DNA of 33,981 nt, taken from positions 1 to 33,981 of the forward strand of contig JAIOQB010000221.1 in assembly GCA_021413585.1 (NCBI GenBank). The letters run 5' to 3'. The DNA comes from Planctomycetia bacterium. GTDB lineage: Bacteria; Planctomycetota; Planctomycetia; Pirellulales; UBA7805. The notes under the pieces are model-generated. The model was not told the origin of the DNA. It was given only the letters and a program-made list of their open reading frames with translations, and made no database searches. A program made the position numbers and the translations under genes. Each line of letters starts with the position of its first letter. Position 1 is the stretch's first letter. Positions 15,706 through 23,414 of this stretch are shown here, in pieces.

Positions 15706-16635
15706 CTACCTCCTGCGGCGAAGCCAGCGGCGGCCGCAGTTGCACGACTCGGACGCGGCTATTTTTTCGCGTGCTACCGCCGGCGGCGGGGTAGAGTCCG
15801 GCGGCGAAGCAGGAAATACTTTCAGACGGTGCCAACCGTACCGTGGATTTCGCATGTCGAAATCGAGGTCGGTGAGCTTGGCATCGGGGTTGATGTCCAG
15901 GAAGGTGTACTCTTCCAGCAATTCCGGCTTATGCTCCTTTCCATCGAGGAGATGCAGCTCGAATCGCACGGGCAACTGCAACACATCATCGGCGAAGATA
16001 CGGAGCATGAACGGCTCTTTGCCACCATCTTGGGTCACTTGGATGACTGTACAGAGCCGGTCGTTGATCTTGGCGCCGGCGAACTGGCGGACGGTGCAGG
16101 GGCCGTTGCCCTCATGTTCTTTGAGAAACGAGATTTCCCGTTCGGTCAGGTCGCGCAGGTTGAGTTTATGCATCGGACAACGGAGACCGTGCGTGGCGAG
16201 AAAGCTGTCGGGCCGAAGTGCCCTCAAGCCAAAGCAGGCGCGCGAATCGCTAATAAAGGTAAAATTTACGAGACCATCACGGAGATTCTCGACATAAACC
16301 GCTTCGCGTCCCAGAGCCCACGGCGGGCCGAGAAAGTAGAAGTAGAAACTCGTCGGCTGGGGCCGGAATTTCATGTAGATGTGCCGATAATCCCCCAGCG
16401 TGCCGTCGATCAGTTCGCGGCTGCAGATGGTCGTAGTATACGAGTCAATCGCGGCGAGTCGCTTGAGCCATTCGTCGGCCCGGGCGTACACGTCAGTCAC
16501 TTGCCAATGCTTCTCAGCGTTCTCTGCCGATGGGATAGCGCTGATTGGCGGCTTGGGATCGCCCGCGAATGCGGGTGAGAACAGCACCGCAATCGCGGCG
16601 ACGGCGAAAATCAGCAGGCATGAAATCCGTTTCAT
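15706..16635 (-). CDS. Secreted DUF1571-type protein
   Basis: The 309-residue product has a clear signal peptide (KRISCLLIFAVAAIAVLFSP with cleavage near AFA/GDP). The mature part carries DUF1571-like features: an N-terminal helix ending in LKRLAAIDSYTTTICSRELI, then IYMKFRPQPTSFYFYFLGP and GREAVYVENLRDG, and later a lipid-carrier-like beta-sheet pattern with FMLRIFADDVLQLPVRFELH. The family is abundant in planctomycetes and has a LolA-like fold by prediction; its function is not established. The C-terminus (ESCNCGRRWLRRRR) is unusually Arg/Cys-rich and lies close to the repeat element, so the original end may have been altered. It is convergent with the TMEM43-like gene. Confidence 0.8.
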   Translation of the reverse strand: MKRISCLLIFAVAAIAVLFSPAFAGDPKPPISAIPSAENAEKHWQVTDVYARADEWLKRLAAIDSYTTTICSRELIDGTLGDYRHIYMKFRPQPTSFYFYFLGPPWALGREAVYVENLRDGLVNFTFISDSRACFGLRALRPDSFLATHGLRCPMHKLNLRDLTEREISFLKEHEGNGPCTVRQFAGAKINDRLCTVIQVTQDGGKEPFMLRIFADDVLQLPVRFELHLLDGKEHKPELLEEYTFLDINPDAKLTDLDFDMRNPRYGWHRLKVFPASPPDSTPPPAVAREKIAASESCNCGRRWLRRRR

Positions 16636-16707
16636 GGGTTACCTTCATTCGCGCGGCCGAACGCTTGCTTCCTACCTCTAGCCTCACGTCTCCAGTCTGC
16701 CGCCGTT

Positions 16708-16749
16708 ACCCTCCCCCGGCCCCTCCCTTAAAGGGAGGGGGGTTCCTTA
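16708..16749. repeat. GGCCCCTCCCTT/AAGGGAGGGG hairpin element, copy 1
   Basis: ACCCTCCCCCGGCCCCTCCC continues with TTAAAGGGAGGGGGGTTCC. The inverted complement of the same sequence is at 20700-20738. It is flanked by AGCCTCAAGCCT-type words (near 16674-16700 and 16808-16830) that also accompany the second copy. It lies in the 206-nt gap between the DUF1571 and HD-domain genes. Confidence 0.8.
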
Positions 16750-16841
16750 CGGTACTTCAATTCTGTAGGCGCTCCAACCCCGACCTCCGACTTCCCACCT
16801 CATCCCTCAAGCCTACAGCCTCAAGCCTCCCGCCCTACCCG

Positions 16842-18311
16842 CTACATATTCGTCACGTCATCTCCCACTCCGCCCCCCAACAACTGATCCAGCGCCGCCG
16901 CCACGGCCGACTGGTGCGTCAGGTCCGTCGCGTACACGCGGCAGATTCGGTGACTGGCGGGCATGCGGCGGAACAAGGCATCGTCGGTCAACGGGCGCAT
17001 GGTGTCGCGCGAGGCATCGTACAGAAAGTTCTGACCCGTGGCGGGACCGGCGGTGTGGGGACGATAGATGTGACGGGCGATGTCGACGCGCAGCGCGGCG
17101 CCGCGCGCGGCCGCTGGCAGCAGGTCGCGCAGTTTCTTTTCAACCATCGCCGGTTCGCTGAACACGCTGCTGTGCTCCGCTTCGCCGGCGGCGAACACCA
17201 GGCTCCGCTGGCAGAGCATTTTCCACGGCACCTGCCGGTGGAGGATCGCCTCCCAACGCGGCGCCAGTTCGCGCCGCCGCGCGTCGTTCGACTCTCCCCA
17301 GCCGGCCACGTCCACCAGCAGCGACCATTCGGTCAGCCGGCGATATTGGTCGAGATGTTCTTGCGGATCACCGAGGAAGATCAAGTCGCGGCAATCGACG
17401 AACAGATCGGCCAGCGCCAGATCGATCCCCCGCACGGTGCGGTGGAAGTAGACGCTGCGGAACAACTCTGCCCGCACGGTCATGAACCGCAGCAGGGCGT
17501 CAAGCCCCCGGTCGTGGATCGTCAGCCCTGCGGAACTGAAGAACGTGTAGTGCAGCAAGCGGTCGAGGTCGAACGCTTTGGCGCTGTAGCCCGACATGAA
17601 GGCGTCGCGGAGGACGAAGTCCATGTTGTCGACGGTGTAGATGCCGCAGAAGAGGCTGCGGAGGAGGACTAGCCAGTGGGGCGGGCCCGAGGCAGGAACA
17701 GAGTCTGATGCAGGGGGACAGTCCCTTTGCTTTTGCGGGGCAAAAGCAGGGACAGTCCCCGGCGGTGCGGCGCCCGGTCTTGTGATCAGGAACTCGACTT
17801 GGGCCGGGTCGAGTTCTTCGCCGGGGTGCAGCGCCGTGTGAGGGTTGCGGCGGATGCCGCGGATCAGCGGCGCCAAGTCTCGACGAATGATCTGGCAGCC
17901 CAGTGTCTCGTGCGTCAGGCCATAGCGCCGCAGAAAATGCTCGTCGAAGAAATGCCCAAACGGGCCGTGCCCTACGTCGTGCAGCAGGCCGGCGATGCGC
18001 AGCAGCGACTCGACGTATCCTCGGCTGGGGACATCAGGGCATTGCTCGGCCAGACTTTCGTACAGCACGGCGGCCGCCCGGCTGGCCAAGTGCATGACGC
18101 CCAGTACATGCTGAAACCGCGTATGCTCTGCCGTGGGGTACACCCACCATGCGGTCTGTAACTGGTGGATCTGGCGGAGCCGCTGCAGCCAGGCGTGGTC
18201 GATCAGGTCGCGCTCCGCCACTTCGCCCCCGCCGTCCGTCCCTGGCGAGGTGAACGGGATATAGCCATGCACCGGGTCGTGGCTGAGACTCTCTTTGAAA
18301 TAATTTTTCAC
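16842..18311 (-). CDS. HD-domain metal-dependent phosphohydrolase
   Basis: The 489-residue protein belongs to the HD superfamily related to dNTP triphosphohydrolases. It opens with SLSHDPVHGYIPF and has TAEHTRFQHVLGVMHLA with metal ligand His68, LLHDVGHGPFGHFFDEHFL with His111-Asp112, and TVDNMDFVLRDAF with Asp228, which completes the H-HD-D site. The C-terminal half is alpha-helical as in SAMHD1/YdhJ-like enzymes. Nucleotide triphosphate hydrolysis is likely, but the substrate is not readable. The start is GTG at 18311, with GGAG about 13 nt upstream. Residues 183-201 (PPGTVPAFAPQKQRDCPPA) are the translation of a GGGGACAGTCCC palindromic repeat, inserted between two conserved segments without breaking the frame. 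Confidence 0.88.
   Translation of the reverse strand: MKNYFKESLSHDPVHGYIPFTSPGTDGGGEVAERDLIDHAWLQRLRQIHQLQTAWWVYPTAEHTRFQHVLGVMHLASRAAAVLYESLAEQCPDVPSRGYVESLLRIAGLLHDVGHGPFGHFFDEHFLRRYGLTHETLGCQIIRRDLAPLIRGIRRNPHTALHPGEELDPAQVEFLITRPGAAPPGTVPAFAPQKQRDCPPASDSVPASGPPHWLVLLRSLFCGIYTVDNMDFVLRDAFMSGYSAKAFDLDRLLHYTFFSSAGLTIHDRGLDALLRFMTVRAELFRSVYFHRTVRGIDLALADLFVDCRDLIFLGDPQEHLDQYRRLTEWSLLVDVAGWGESNDARRRELAPRWEAILHRQVPWKMLCQRSLVFAAGEAEHSSVFSEPAMVEKKLRDLLPAAARGAALRVDIARHIYRPHTAGPATGQNFLYDASRDTMRPLTDDALFRRMPASHRICRVYATDLTHQSAVAAALDQLLGGGVGDDVTNM
17710..17765. repeat. GGGGACAGTCCC palindromic element, copy 2, inside a gene
   Basis: GGGGACAGTCCCTTTGCTTT followed by TGC is mirrored by GCAAAAGCAGGGACAGTCCC, with a loop of four bases. 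It matches the intergenic copy at 11700-11755 almost base for base, except for compensatory A/T to G/C changes in the stem. It lies within the coding sequence of the HD-domain protein and is translated as residues 183-201. Confidence 0.88.
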
Positions 18312-18449
18312 CGTTTATCGCTCCTGCTGCTTTTCGCTACGGCCTCAATTGCCCAGCCACCCCTGCCCAACTAGCTGGCGCGTGAATTATGCGCATAGCC
18401 GGGCCATGATAGCGAGCCTGAGCCCGCTCGCCCGCACCAATTGTCTATC

Positions 18450-18477
18450 TTGCCGCATCGGCACAAGTTGGGATAAT
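18450..18477 (+). promoter_or_regulatory. Possible promoter of the secreted-protein gene
   Basis: TTGCCG (18450-18455), a 16-nt spacer and GATAAT (18472-18477) lie about 175 nt before the GTG at 18654. The rest of the 342-nt divergent region (18312-18653) shows no gene. Confidence 0.35.
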
Positions 18478-18653
18478 AGGGGAGTCCATTAACCCGTTTT
18501 ATCCCACAAGGAAGCGCCGGATTGCGGAACCAGATCGTTCTCCGCTGGCGTCTTAGCCGATAGATACATAGCTTGCCCAGGCAATCTAACTCCCTGCTGG
18601 TTCGTCGACTTATGACAAACCTTGCGGGATATTCACTCCGAAGGAGCTGTGAC

Positions 18654-20636
18654 GTGCGATCCATTTTCAGGACGGCTGGCTGGTCGGGGCTGCTGGCGGC
18701 GGGAGCTTTGTGCGTGGGCATGGGCGCGGGGCGTGCCGTGGCGGCGGTGCCCAGCGATCAATTGTTGCCCAGCAATACGAAGGGTTACCTGTCGGTCCCC
18801 AATCTCGACACGCTCGAAGCGGAGTTCAACAAAACGCAGTGGGGCCAACTCGTCAACGACCCGGTGATGAAGCCGTTTGCCGACGACCTGAAGCGCCAGC
18901 TCCGCGAAAAATGGACCAAGAATCACGACAAGCTGGGGCTGAGCTGGGACGATATGCGAGGCGTTCCCTCGGGCGAAGTCGGCATGGCCAAAATCCTGGC
19001 CTCGCGGACGCAGGCGGTCTCTGCCATCGTCGCCGACGTGACGGGCAAGATGCCGCAAGCCCGCGACTTGCTGAAGAAGGTCGACGCCAACCTGACGGCC
19101 AAGAACTGCACCCGCGCCACGCGGCAGGAAGGGGACGTGAAGCTCACGATCTACACGCACCCCAAGAAGCCCGACCAGAAAGTGGCCGAAATTGCCGTGC
19201 TGTTTCTGCACGAAAAAGAGCAGCAACTGGTGGCCTGCGACGATCTGGCCACCGCGCTCGCCATGCTGAAGCGGTTTAGCGGATCGCGCGACGACAGCCT
19301 CAGCCATTTGCCGGCGTACGAAGTGTCGCAAGCCAAATGCCGCCAGGAGGCGGGCGCCCTGGAGCCGCACCTGCGGTGGTTTGTCGAGCCCTTCGGCTAT
19401 TCCGACGCGCAGCGCATCAGCCATCCCGAGCGCCGCAAGCCCAAGGGACAGGACATGGTCAAGGTGCTCCGCGACCAGGGCTTCACCTGCGTGCAGGGAG
19501 CCAGCGGATTCGTCAACTTCAACGACGGCACGCACGACGTGCTGCACCGCACGATGGTCTACGCCCCGGCGGTGAAGCGGGCCGCCACGGACAAGAGCCA
19601 GGACAAATACCGGCTGGCCGCGCGGACGCTCAATTTCCCCAACGGGGGGGATCACCTGCCCGCCGCGTGGATTCCGCGCGACCTGGCCACGTACGTCAGC
19701 TTCAACAACGACCTGCGCAACAGCTTTGAATACTCGAAGACCCTGGTCGACCAGATGGCGGACGACGAGATCTTTGAGACCGTGCTCGACAGTCTGAAGA
19801 AAGATCCCAGCGGCCCGCAGGTCGACATCCGCCAGGAGATCGTGGCCCACCTGGGGCAGCGGGTGATGGTCTTCTCGGACTACGAACTGCCGATCACCAC
19901 CTCCAGCGAGCGGCTGCTGGTGGCCATCGAATGCAAAGATCCGGTCCCGGTGGCCAACGCCATCCGCAAGCTGATGTCCAACGACCCGAACCACGTCAAG
20001 CGGATGATGGGAGACACGGTGGTGTGGGAAGTGGTGGAGCAAAAGGTGGTGGCCCCGAAGGTCGACCTGGACATCGATTTTGGCGCCGGCGATCCGCTGA
20101 AGAACAAGAAGGCCGCCCCGAAGAAGGAAGAGAAGAAGCAGAAGATGCTTTCGAGCAAAGCGATGGCGGTGGCCAACGGCTACTTGCTGATCGCCACGCA
20201 CACCGACATCCTGCGCCGCGTGCTCGAACAACCCGAGCCGCGGCTCTCGCTGGCCGGCAGCCTGGACTACAAATTGGTCCGCGACGAAATGCATTCACTG
20301 GGAGCCGGAAACAATAGCTGCCAGACCTTCTCGCGAACCGACGAGGAATACCGGCCCACGTATGAACTGCTCCGCCGCGGCGAGATGCCGCAGTCGCAAA
20401 CGCTGATGGGCAAGATGCTCAACGGCCTGTTGAGCGAGAAGAGCGACGACGATGACGAGGACAACCCCAAGGCTCGCGAGCAGCAGCTCGACGGCAGCAA
20501 GCTGCCCGAATACGACGCGGTGCGCCGCTACCTCGGCCCGGCGGGCATTTTTGTCAGCAGCAAAGACGATGGCTGGTTCGCCACCGGATTCTTCCTCAGC
20601 AAGCAGGCCTCGCCGCGCGTGGCGGAGAGGCAATAG
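18654..20636 (+). CDS. Large secreted protein of unknown function
   Basis: I place the start at GTG 18654 (660 residues), because AAGGAG at 18641-18646 is 7 nt upstream and the product then begins with a signal peptide: RSIF, basic start, then GWSGLLAAGALCVGMGAG, with cleavage near AVA/AVP. A longer frame from 18573 has no such support. The mature protein opens with SDQLLPSNTKGYLSVPNLDT, a beginning seen in planctomycete exported proteins that resemble DUF3352. It is mixed alpha/beta with a Lys-rich segment (around KNKKAAPKKEEKKQK) and an acidic one (DDDDEDN) near the C-terminus. No enzyme motif is recognised. The gene is not in an operon; it is divergent from the HD-domain gene and convergent with the oxidase cluster. 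Confidence 0.8.
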   Translation: MRSIFRTAGWSGLLAAGALCVGMGAGRAVAAVPSDQLLPSNTKGYLSVPNLDTLEAEFNKTQWGQLVNDPVMKPFADDLKRQLREKWTKNHDKLGLSWDDMRGVPSGEVGMAKILASRTQAVSAIVADVTGKMPQARDLLKKVDANLTAKNCTRATRQEGDVKLTIYTHPKKPDQKVAEIAVLFLHEKEQQLVACDDLATALAMLKRFSGSRDDSLSHLPAYEVSQAKCRQEAGALEPHLRWFVEPFGYSDAQRISHPERRKPKGQDMVKVLRDQGFTCVQGASGFVNFNDGTHDVLHRTMVYAPAVKRAATDKSQDKYRLAARTLNFPNGGDHLPAAWIPRDLATYVSFNNDLRNSFEYSKTLVDQMADDEIFETVLDSLKKDPSGPQVDIRQEIVAHLGQRVMVFSDYELPITTSSERLLVAIECKDPVPVANAIRKLMSNDPNHVKRMMGDTVVWEVVEQKVVAPKVDLDIDFGAGDPLKNKKAAPKKEEKKQKMLSSKAMAVANGYLLIATHTDILRRVLEQPEPRLSLAGSLDYKLVRDEMHSLGAGNNSCQTFSRTDEEYRPTYELLRRGEMPQSQTLMGKMLNGLLSEKSDDDDEDNPKAREQQLDGSKLPEYDAVRRYLGPAGIFVSSKDDGWFATGFFLSKQASPRVAERQ

Positions 20637-20637
20637 C

Positions 20638-20838
20638 AGGCTTGAGGCTTGAGGCTGGAGGCCTGAGGAAGGAAGCCTTGCGGGATTGCTGCACCTTCAG
20701 GAACCCCTCCCTTGTAGGGAGGGGCCGGGGGAGGGTGAAGCGTGGCCCCAACGCAGCGGCCCGCAATCAGTGGCGCGTGTGCCTGCGGCAACGCCCCAGT
20801 GGAGTGGGAAGCGTCAACAACTGGGTGTTGCCCCAGCC
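20638..20838. repeat. Repeat-filled gap between the secreted protein and the oxidase cluster
   Basis: Three repeat types lie in tandem. AGGCTTGAGGCTTGAGGCT-type words occupy 20638-20668. The inverted copy of the CCTCCCTT/AAGGGAGG hairpin element is at 20700-20738. A degenerate GTGCCTGCGGCAACGCCCCA / CTGGGTGTTGCCCCAG palindrome is at 20779-20836, related to that at 24424-24485. The gap separates two convergent genes and has no ORF of its own. Confidence 0.7.
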
Positions 20839-20844
20839 GCCCGT

Positions 20845-21228
20845 TTACTCCCCTCGCTCGCCTGCCGCAACCATTTCAGATTCATCCGCGGTTGAATCGG
20901 CAACGGCGTTTTCCTGCGTCTCTTGCTGAGCCGCGGCTTGCTCCGCCGCTTCGCGCGCCTTGCGCTCCGCCAGGATCGCCTTGTCTCTACGAGCGCGCCG
21001 CACTTCCAGGTAGAAGTATCCGCTCACCGTGGCAAACACGATGTACGGCGTGCTGAACATGAAGATGATGCTCCAGCCAAAACCCTTGGCGAGCCGGGCC
21101 CGCTCGGGATCGTTGGCGATCAGGGCGTCTTTGCAACCCGGGCAGGCCCAAGTCAGCGACCCGGCGGCCAGCACCAGCACCATCGCGATCAACAGCGGGG
21201 CCGAGCGAACCAGCAAGCGGCGAAGCAT
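20845..21228 (-). CDS. Small CxxC membrane protein, last gene of the oxidase cluster
   Basis: From ATG 21228 the product has 127 residues. An N-terminal hydrophobic segment (LLIAMVLVLAAGSLTWA) may be a signal sequence ending just before CPGCKDAL. A second membrane segment follows (GWSIIFMFSTPYIVFATVSG), then a long charged, Ala/Glu-rich tail. The two cysteines would be exposed on the outer face and could bind copper or a haem-type cofactor or act in thiol exchange; there is no CxxCH. I know no name for it. Its place at the end of a cytochrome oxidase cluster suggests an assembly role. The frame continues upstream to 21288, but with poor coding character. Confidence 0.7.
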   Translation of the reverse strand: MLRRLLVRSAPLLIAMVLVLAAGSLTWACPGCKDALIANDPERARLAKGFGWSIIFMFSTPYIVFATVSGYFYLEVRRARRDKAILAERKAREAAEQAAAQQETQENAVADSTADESEMVAAGERGE

Positions 21229-21333
21229 TGCGAGTGACACGATTTGATTCCGAATGCAGGGTGCCATGGGCAAGTTCAAGAGTGCCATGGGCAGCTTTCT
21301 GCCCTGGCCGTTGAAGTGTGCTCGGTTCTAACT

Positions 21334-21810
21334 TCAGGGCATTATAGGTACCACCGGCAGCGGCGGGTAGAGCTGATACAGCATGATATAAATCACCACC
21401 CCGGTGACGGAAACGTACAGCCAGATCGGAAACGTCCACTTCGCCCAGCGGCGGTGGAGAACCCGCCGATCGCGAAGGCCGAAGTAAATGGTCACCGTCG
21501 CCAGCACCGGCACCAACATCGCCAGCACGATGTGGGTAATCAAAATCGCGTAATACAGCCACTGGACCGGCCCCGACCCGGGAAACTTCGTCGCCTTGGC
21601 GCCGATCGGCCAGACGTGATAGGCCAGGTACGAAACCAGAAACGCCATCGACACACCAAACGCGGAGAGCATGGCCACCTTGTGGGCCTGCTCGCGGCGG
21701 TGCTTGATCAGCCAGTAACCCCACACCAGCAGCACCGTGGCTGCGAAGTTCAACGACGCGTCGAGCAATGGAAAGACTTGTGAAGCGGTCGGCACGAAAT
21801 GATTCCCCAC
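21334..21810 (-). CDS. DUF420 membrane protein
   Basis: The product (about 158 residues) has four to five membrane segments with conserved-looking polar residues. These are an opening PLLDASLNFAATVLLVWGYW, then KHRREQAHKVAMLSA, YLAYHVWPIG, and a C-terminal helix with VTGVVIYIMLYQLYPP. This is the DUF420 pattern found next to cytochrome c oxidase genes, where members are thought to assist oxidase assembly. The start is uncertain: GTG at 21810 is in frame and used here, GTG at 21795 is possible, and the frame extends to 21858 only by reading through one arm of a palindromic repeat. The histidines could bind copper or haem, but this is not shown. Confidence 0.82.
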   Translation of the reverse strand: MGNHFVPTASQVFPLLDASLNFAATVLLVWGYWLIKHRREQAHKVAMLSAFGVSMAFLVSYLAYHVWPIGAKATKFPGSGPVQWLYYAILITHIVLAMLVPVLATVTIYFGLRDRRVLHRRWAKWTFPIWLYVSVTGVVIYIMLYQLYPPLPVVPIMP

Positions 21811-21811
21811 T

Positions 21812-21871
21812 GTAGCGTGGGTGCTTGCACCCACGATGTGTTCGCCCCGTGGGTGCAAGCACCCACGCTAC
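21812..21871. repeat. Perfect 23-bp inverted repeat inside the oxidase cluster
   Basis: GTAGCGTGGGTGCTTGCACC followed by CAC (21812-21834) is exactly complementary to 21849-21871, with a 14-nt loop. The arm itself contains the palindrome GGTGCTTGCACC with a near-perfect centre. It fills the space between the SCO and DUF420 genes and would form a stable hairpin in their mRNA. Confidence 0.9.
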
Positions 21872-21882
21872 GGCGGCGTTTC

Positions 21883-22551
21883 CTACGGCGACGCCTTCAC
21901 CGTTCCCGTCTTCTTCGCCGTCGGGGTCCGTTCCTTGAGCAGCTCCGGCACCATCTCGCGTAGCTTGGCGATATCCTGGCCATCGTCAAACGTGAACATC
22001 CCGCGGACCTTCCCTTCGCGATCGAACAGCAGCAGCCGGCGGACGTGCGTCTTGTAGCCTGCGCTGATGTTCATATCGCGTCCCAGCCGGGCGACGTCGG
22101 AGAGCGAGCCGTTGAGGAACAGCCAATGCTTGGGATCGGCCCCCAGCGCCTTGCCGTAGTCGCGCAATGTTTCTGGCGTGTCGGTGGCCGGATCGACGGT
22201 GATGCTGACAAACTTCACGTCGCGAAACAGCGGGTCCTTGTGCAGCGCGGCGATGGTGCGATTGAGTTGCAGGCATTCGCTGGGGCAACTGGCGTAGAAC
22301 ATGCTGCCGATCCAGACTTGCCCTCGCAGTTGCTCGAGCGACATCGAGTCGCCGCTACGTTCCGTCATCGTGTACGAGGCCAGGTCCAGCGGCTTGGTGG
22401 GGCCGACGGTGACGACCGGCGCGGAACCCTCCCCCGCCGGCACTTGAGTTTCTTTATTTCGCTGCGACACGCGCCACAGCGAGTAGCCGGTATAGCCCAT
22501 CAGCGCCACCAGCATCAGCGACAGCCACAATTTCACGGCTAAGTGTTTCAT
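21883..22551 (-). CDS. SCO1/SenC family copper chaperone
   Basis: SCO proteins deliver copper to, or reduce cysteines of, the CuA site of oxidase subunit II. From ATG 22551 the 222-residue product has an N-terminal membrane anchor (KHLAVKLWLSLMLVALMGY) and a thioredoxin-like domain with the copper-binding motif C89-PSE-C93 (FYASCPSECLQLN). It also has the distal ligand His169 (YKTHVRRLLLFD) and the typical SITVDPATDTPETLRDYGK. The ATG overlaps the stop of the ABC permease gene in an ATGA, so translation is coupled. It belongs to the oxidase operon, where coxB encodes its likely client. Confidence 0.92.
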   Translation of the reverse strand: MKHLAVKLWLSLMLVALMGYTGYSLWRVSQRNKETQVPAGEGSAPVVTVGPTKPLDLASYTMTERSGDSMSLEQLRGQVWIGSMFYASCPSECLQLNRTIAALHKDPLFRDVKFVSITVDPATDTPETLRDYGKALGADPKHWLFLNGSLSDVARLGRDMNISAGYKTHVRRLLLFDREGKVRGMFTFDDGQDIAKLREMVPELLKERTPTAKKTGTVKASP

Positions 22552-23414
22552 AGCAAGTCTCCCCGCGTGGCGCGCCGCGCCGACGCGCTGCTCAACGCAA
22601 ACATCGCCCCGGCAAACAACAACGACACCAACCAGCATAACCACAGCGACGGTTCGGCGGCGGCCGTCTTGGCATCGACCAGCCCCAGCATCTGCCGGAT
22701 GCCGGAGACGCCGTACGTGAGCGGATTGAGCGCCACCACCCAGCCCATCCAGCCCGCGGCCGCTGGGAAGAATGCCCCGCTCAACAGCCACATCGGCATC
22801 AGCAATACCATCATGATGGCGTGAAAGCCCTGTGTCGACTCCATCCGCCACGCCAGCAGAAATCCCAGCCCACACAGTGCGAGCGAAACCACGGCCATCA
22901 GCAGCACGACGCCGATCACGCCGAAGAAGCCGGGGGACATGCCTTTGACTGTCAGCAAACCCAGGATCAAAAACAGCAACCCTTGCAGCATCGCCAGACT
23001 GGCGCCGCCAAAAATCTTGCCCGCCACCATGCTCCACCGCGGCAGCGGTGCGACCAGCACCGACTGCAAAAACCCTTCGCGGCGATCTTCAATGATGCTG
23101 ATCGTGGCGAAGATCGCCGTGAACAGCAGGATCATTACCAGCGTGCCGGGAAAAAAGTGCTGGTAGCCGAGCCCCTGCATGCCGCTGAATCCCGCGCTGA
23201 ACAGCAGCCAGAAAATAATCGGCTGCCCCAGCGCGCCGAACACCCGATTTCGCTGCCGGAGAAACCGCACCAGCTCGCGCCACGCCAGCGACCCCGCCGC
23301 CAGCCACGGCCGCACCGTCAGCGGCGATTGGGCCGCCGATCCGTAGACACTCCCCAACGACGGGCCCGCCGGAGTGATCGTGGAAGCCGGATTGTCGCGC
23401 GTCGCTTCGGCCAT
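22548..23414 (-). CDS. ABC-2 type transporter permease
   Basis: From ATG 23414 the product has 288 residues with six predicted membrane segments and the ABC-2 pattern: a cytoplasmic N-terminus, RELVRFLRQRNRVFGALGQP before the first helix, EDRREGFLQSVLVAP between helices two and three, and a final conserved LNPLTYGVSGIRQML. The start shares one base with the stop of the ATPase gene (TGATG) and the stop overlaps the SCO start (ATGA). Upstream extension of the frame to 23870 is antisense-free shadow inside the ATPase gene and was discarded. The substrate is unknown; the position suggests export of something needed for oxidase assembly. Confidence 0.9.
   Translation of the reverse strand: MAEATRDNPASTITPAGPSLGSVYGSAAQSPLTVRPWLAAGSLAWRELVRFLRQRNRVFGALGQPIIFWLLFSAGFSGMQGLGYQHFFPGTLVMILLFTAIFATISIIEDRREGFLQSVLVAPLPRWSMVAGKIFGGASLAMLQGLLFLILGLLTVKGMSPGFFGVIGVVLLMAVVSLALCGLGFLLAWRMESTQGFHAIMMVLLMPMWLLSGAFFPAAAGWMGWVVALNPLTYGVSGIRQMLGLVDAKTAAAEPSLWLCWLVSLLFAGAMFALSSASARRATRGDLL

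Noticed and set aside
17710-17765. Insertion sequence in the HD-domain gene
   Set aside because: Only a 56-bp palindrome; no transposase and no clear target duplication.
22552-23037. N-terminal extension of the SCO frame into the permease gene
   Set aside because: The extra residues have no SCO similarity; ATG 22551 gives a standard membrane anchor.
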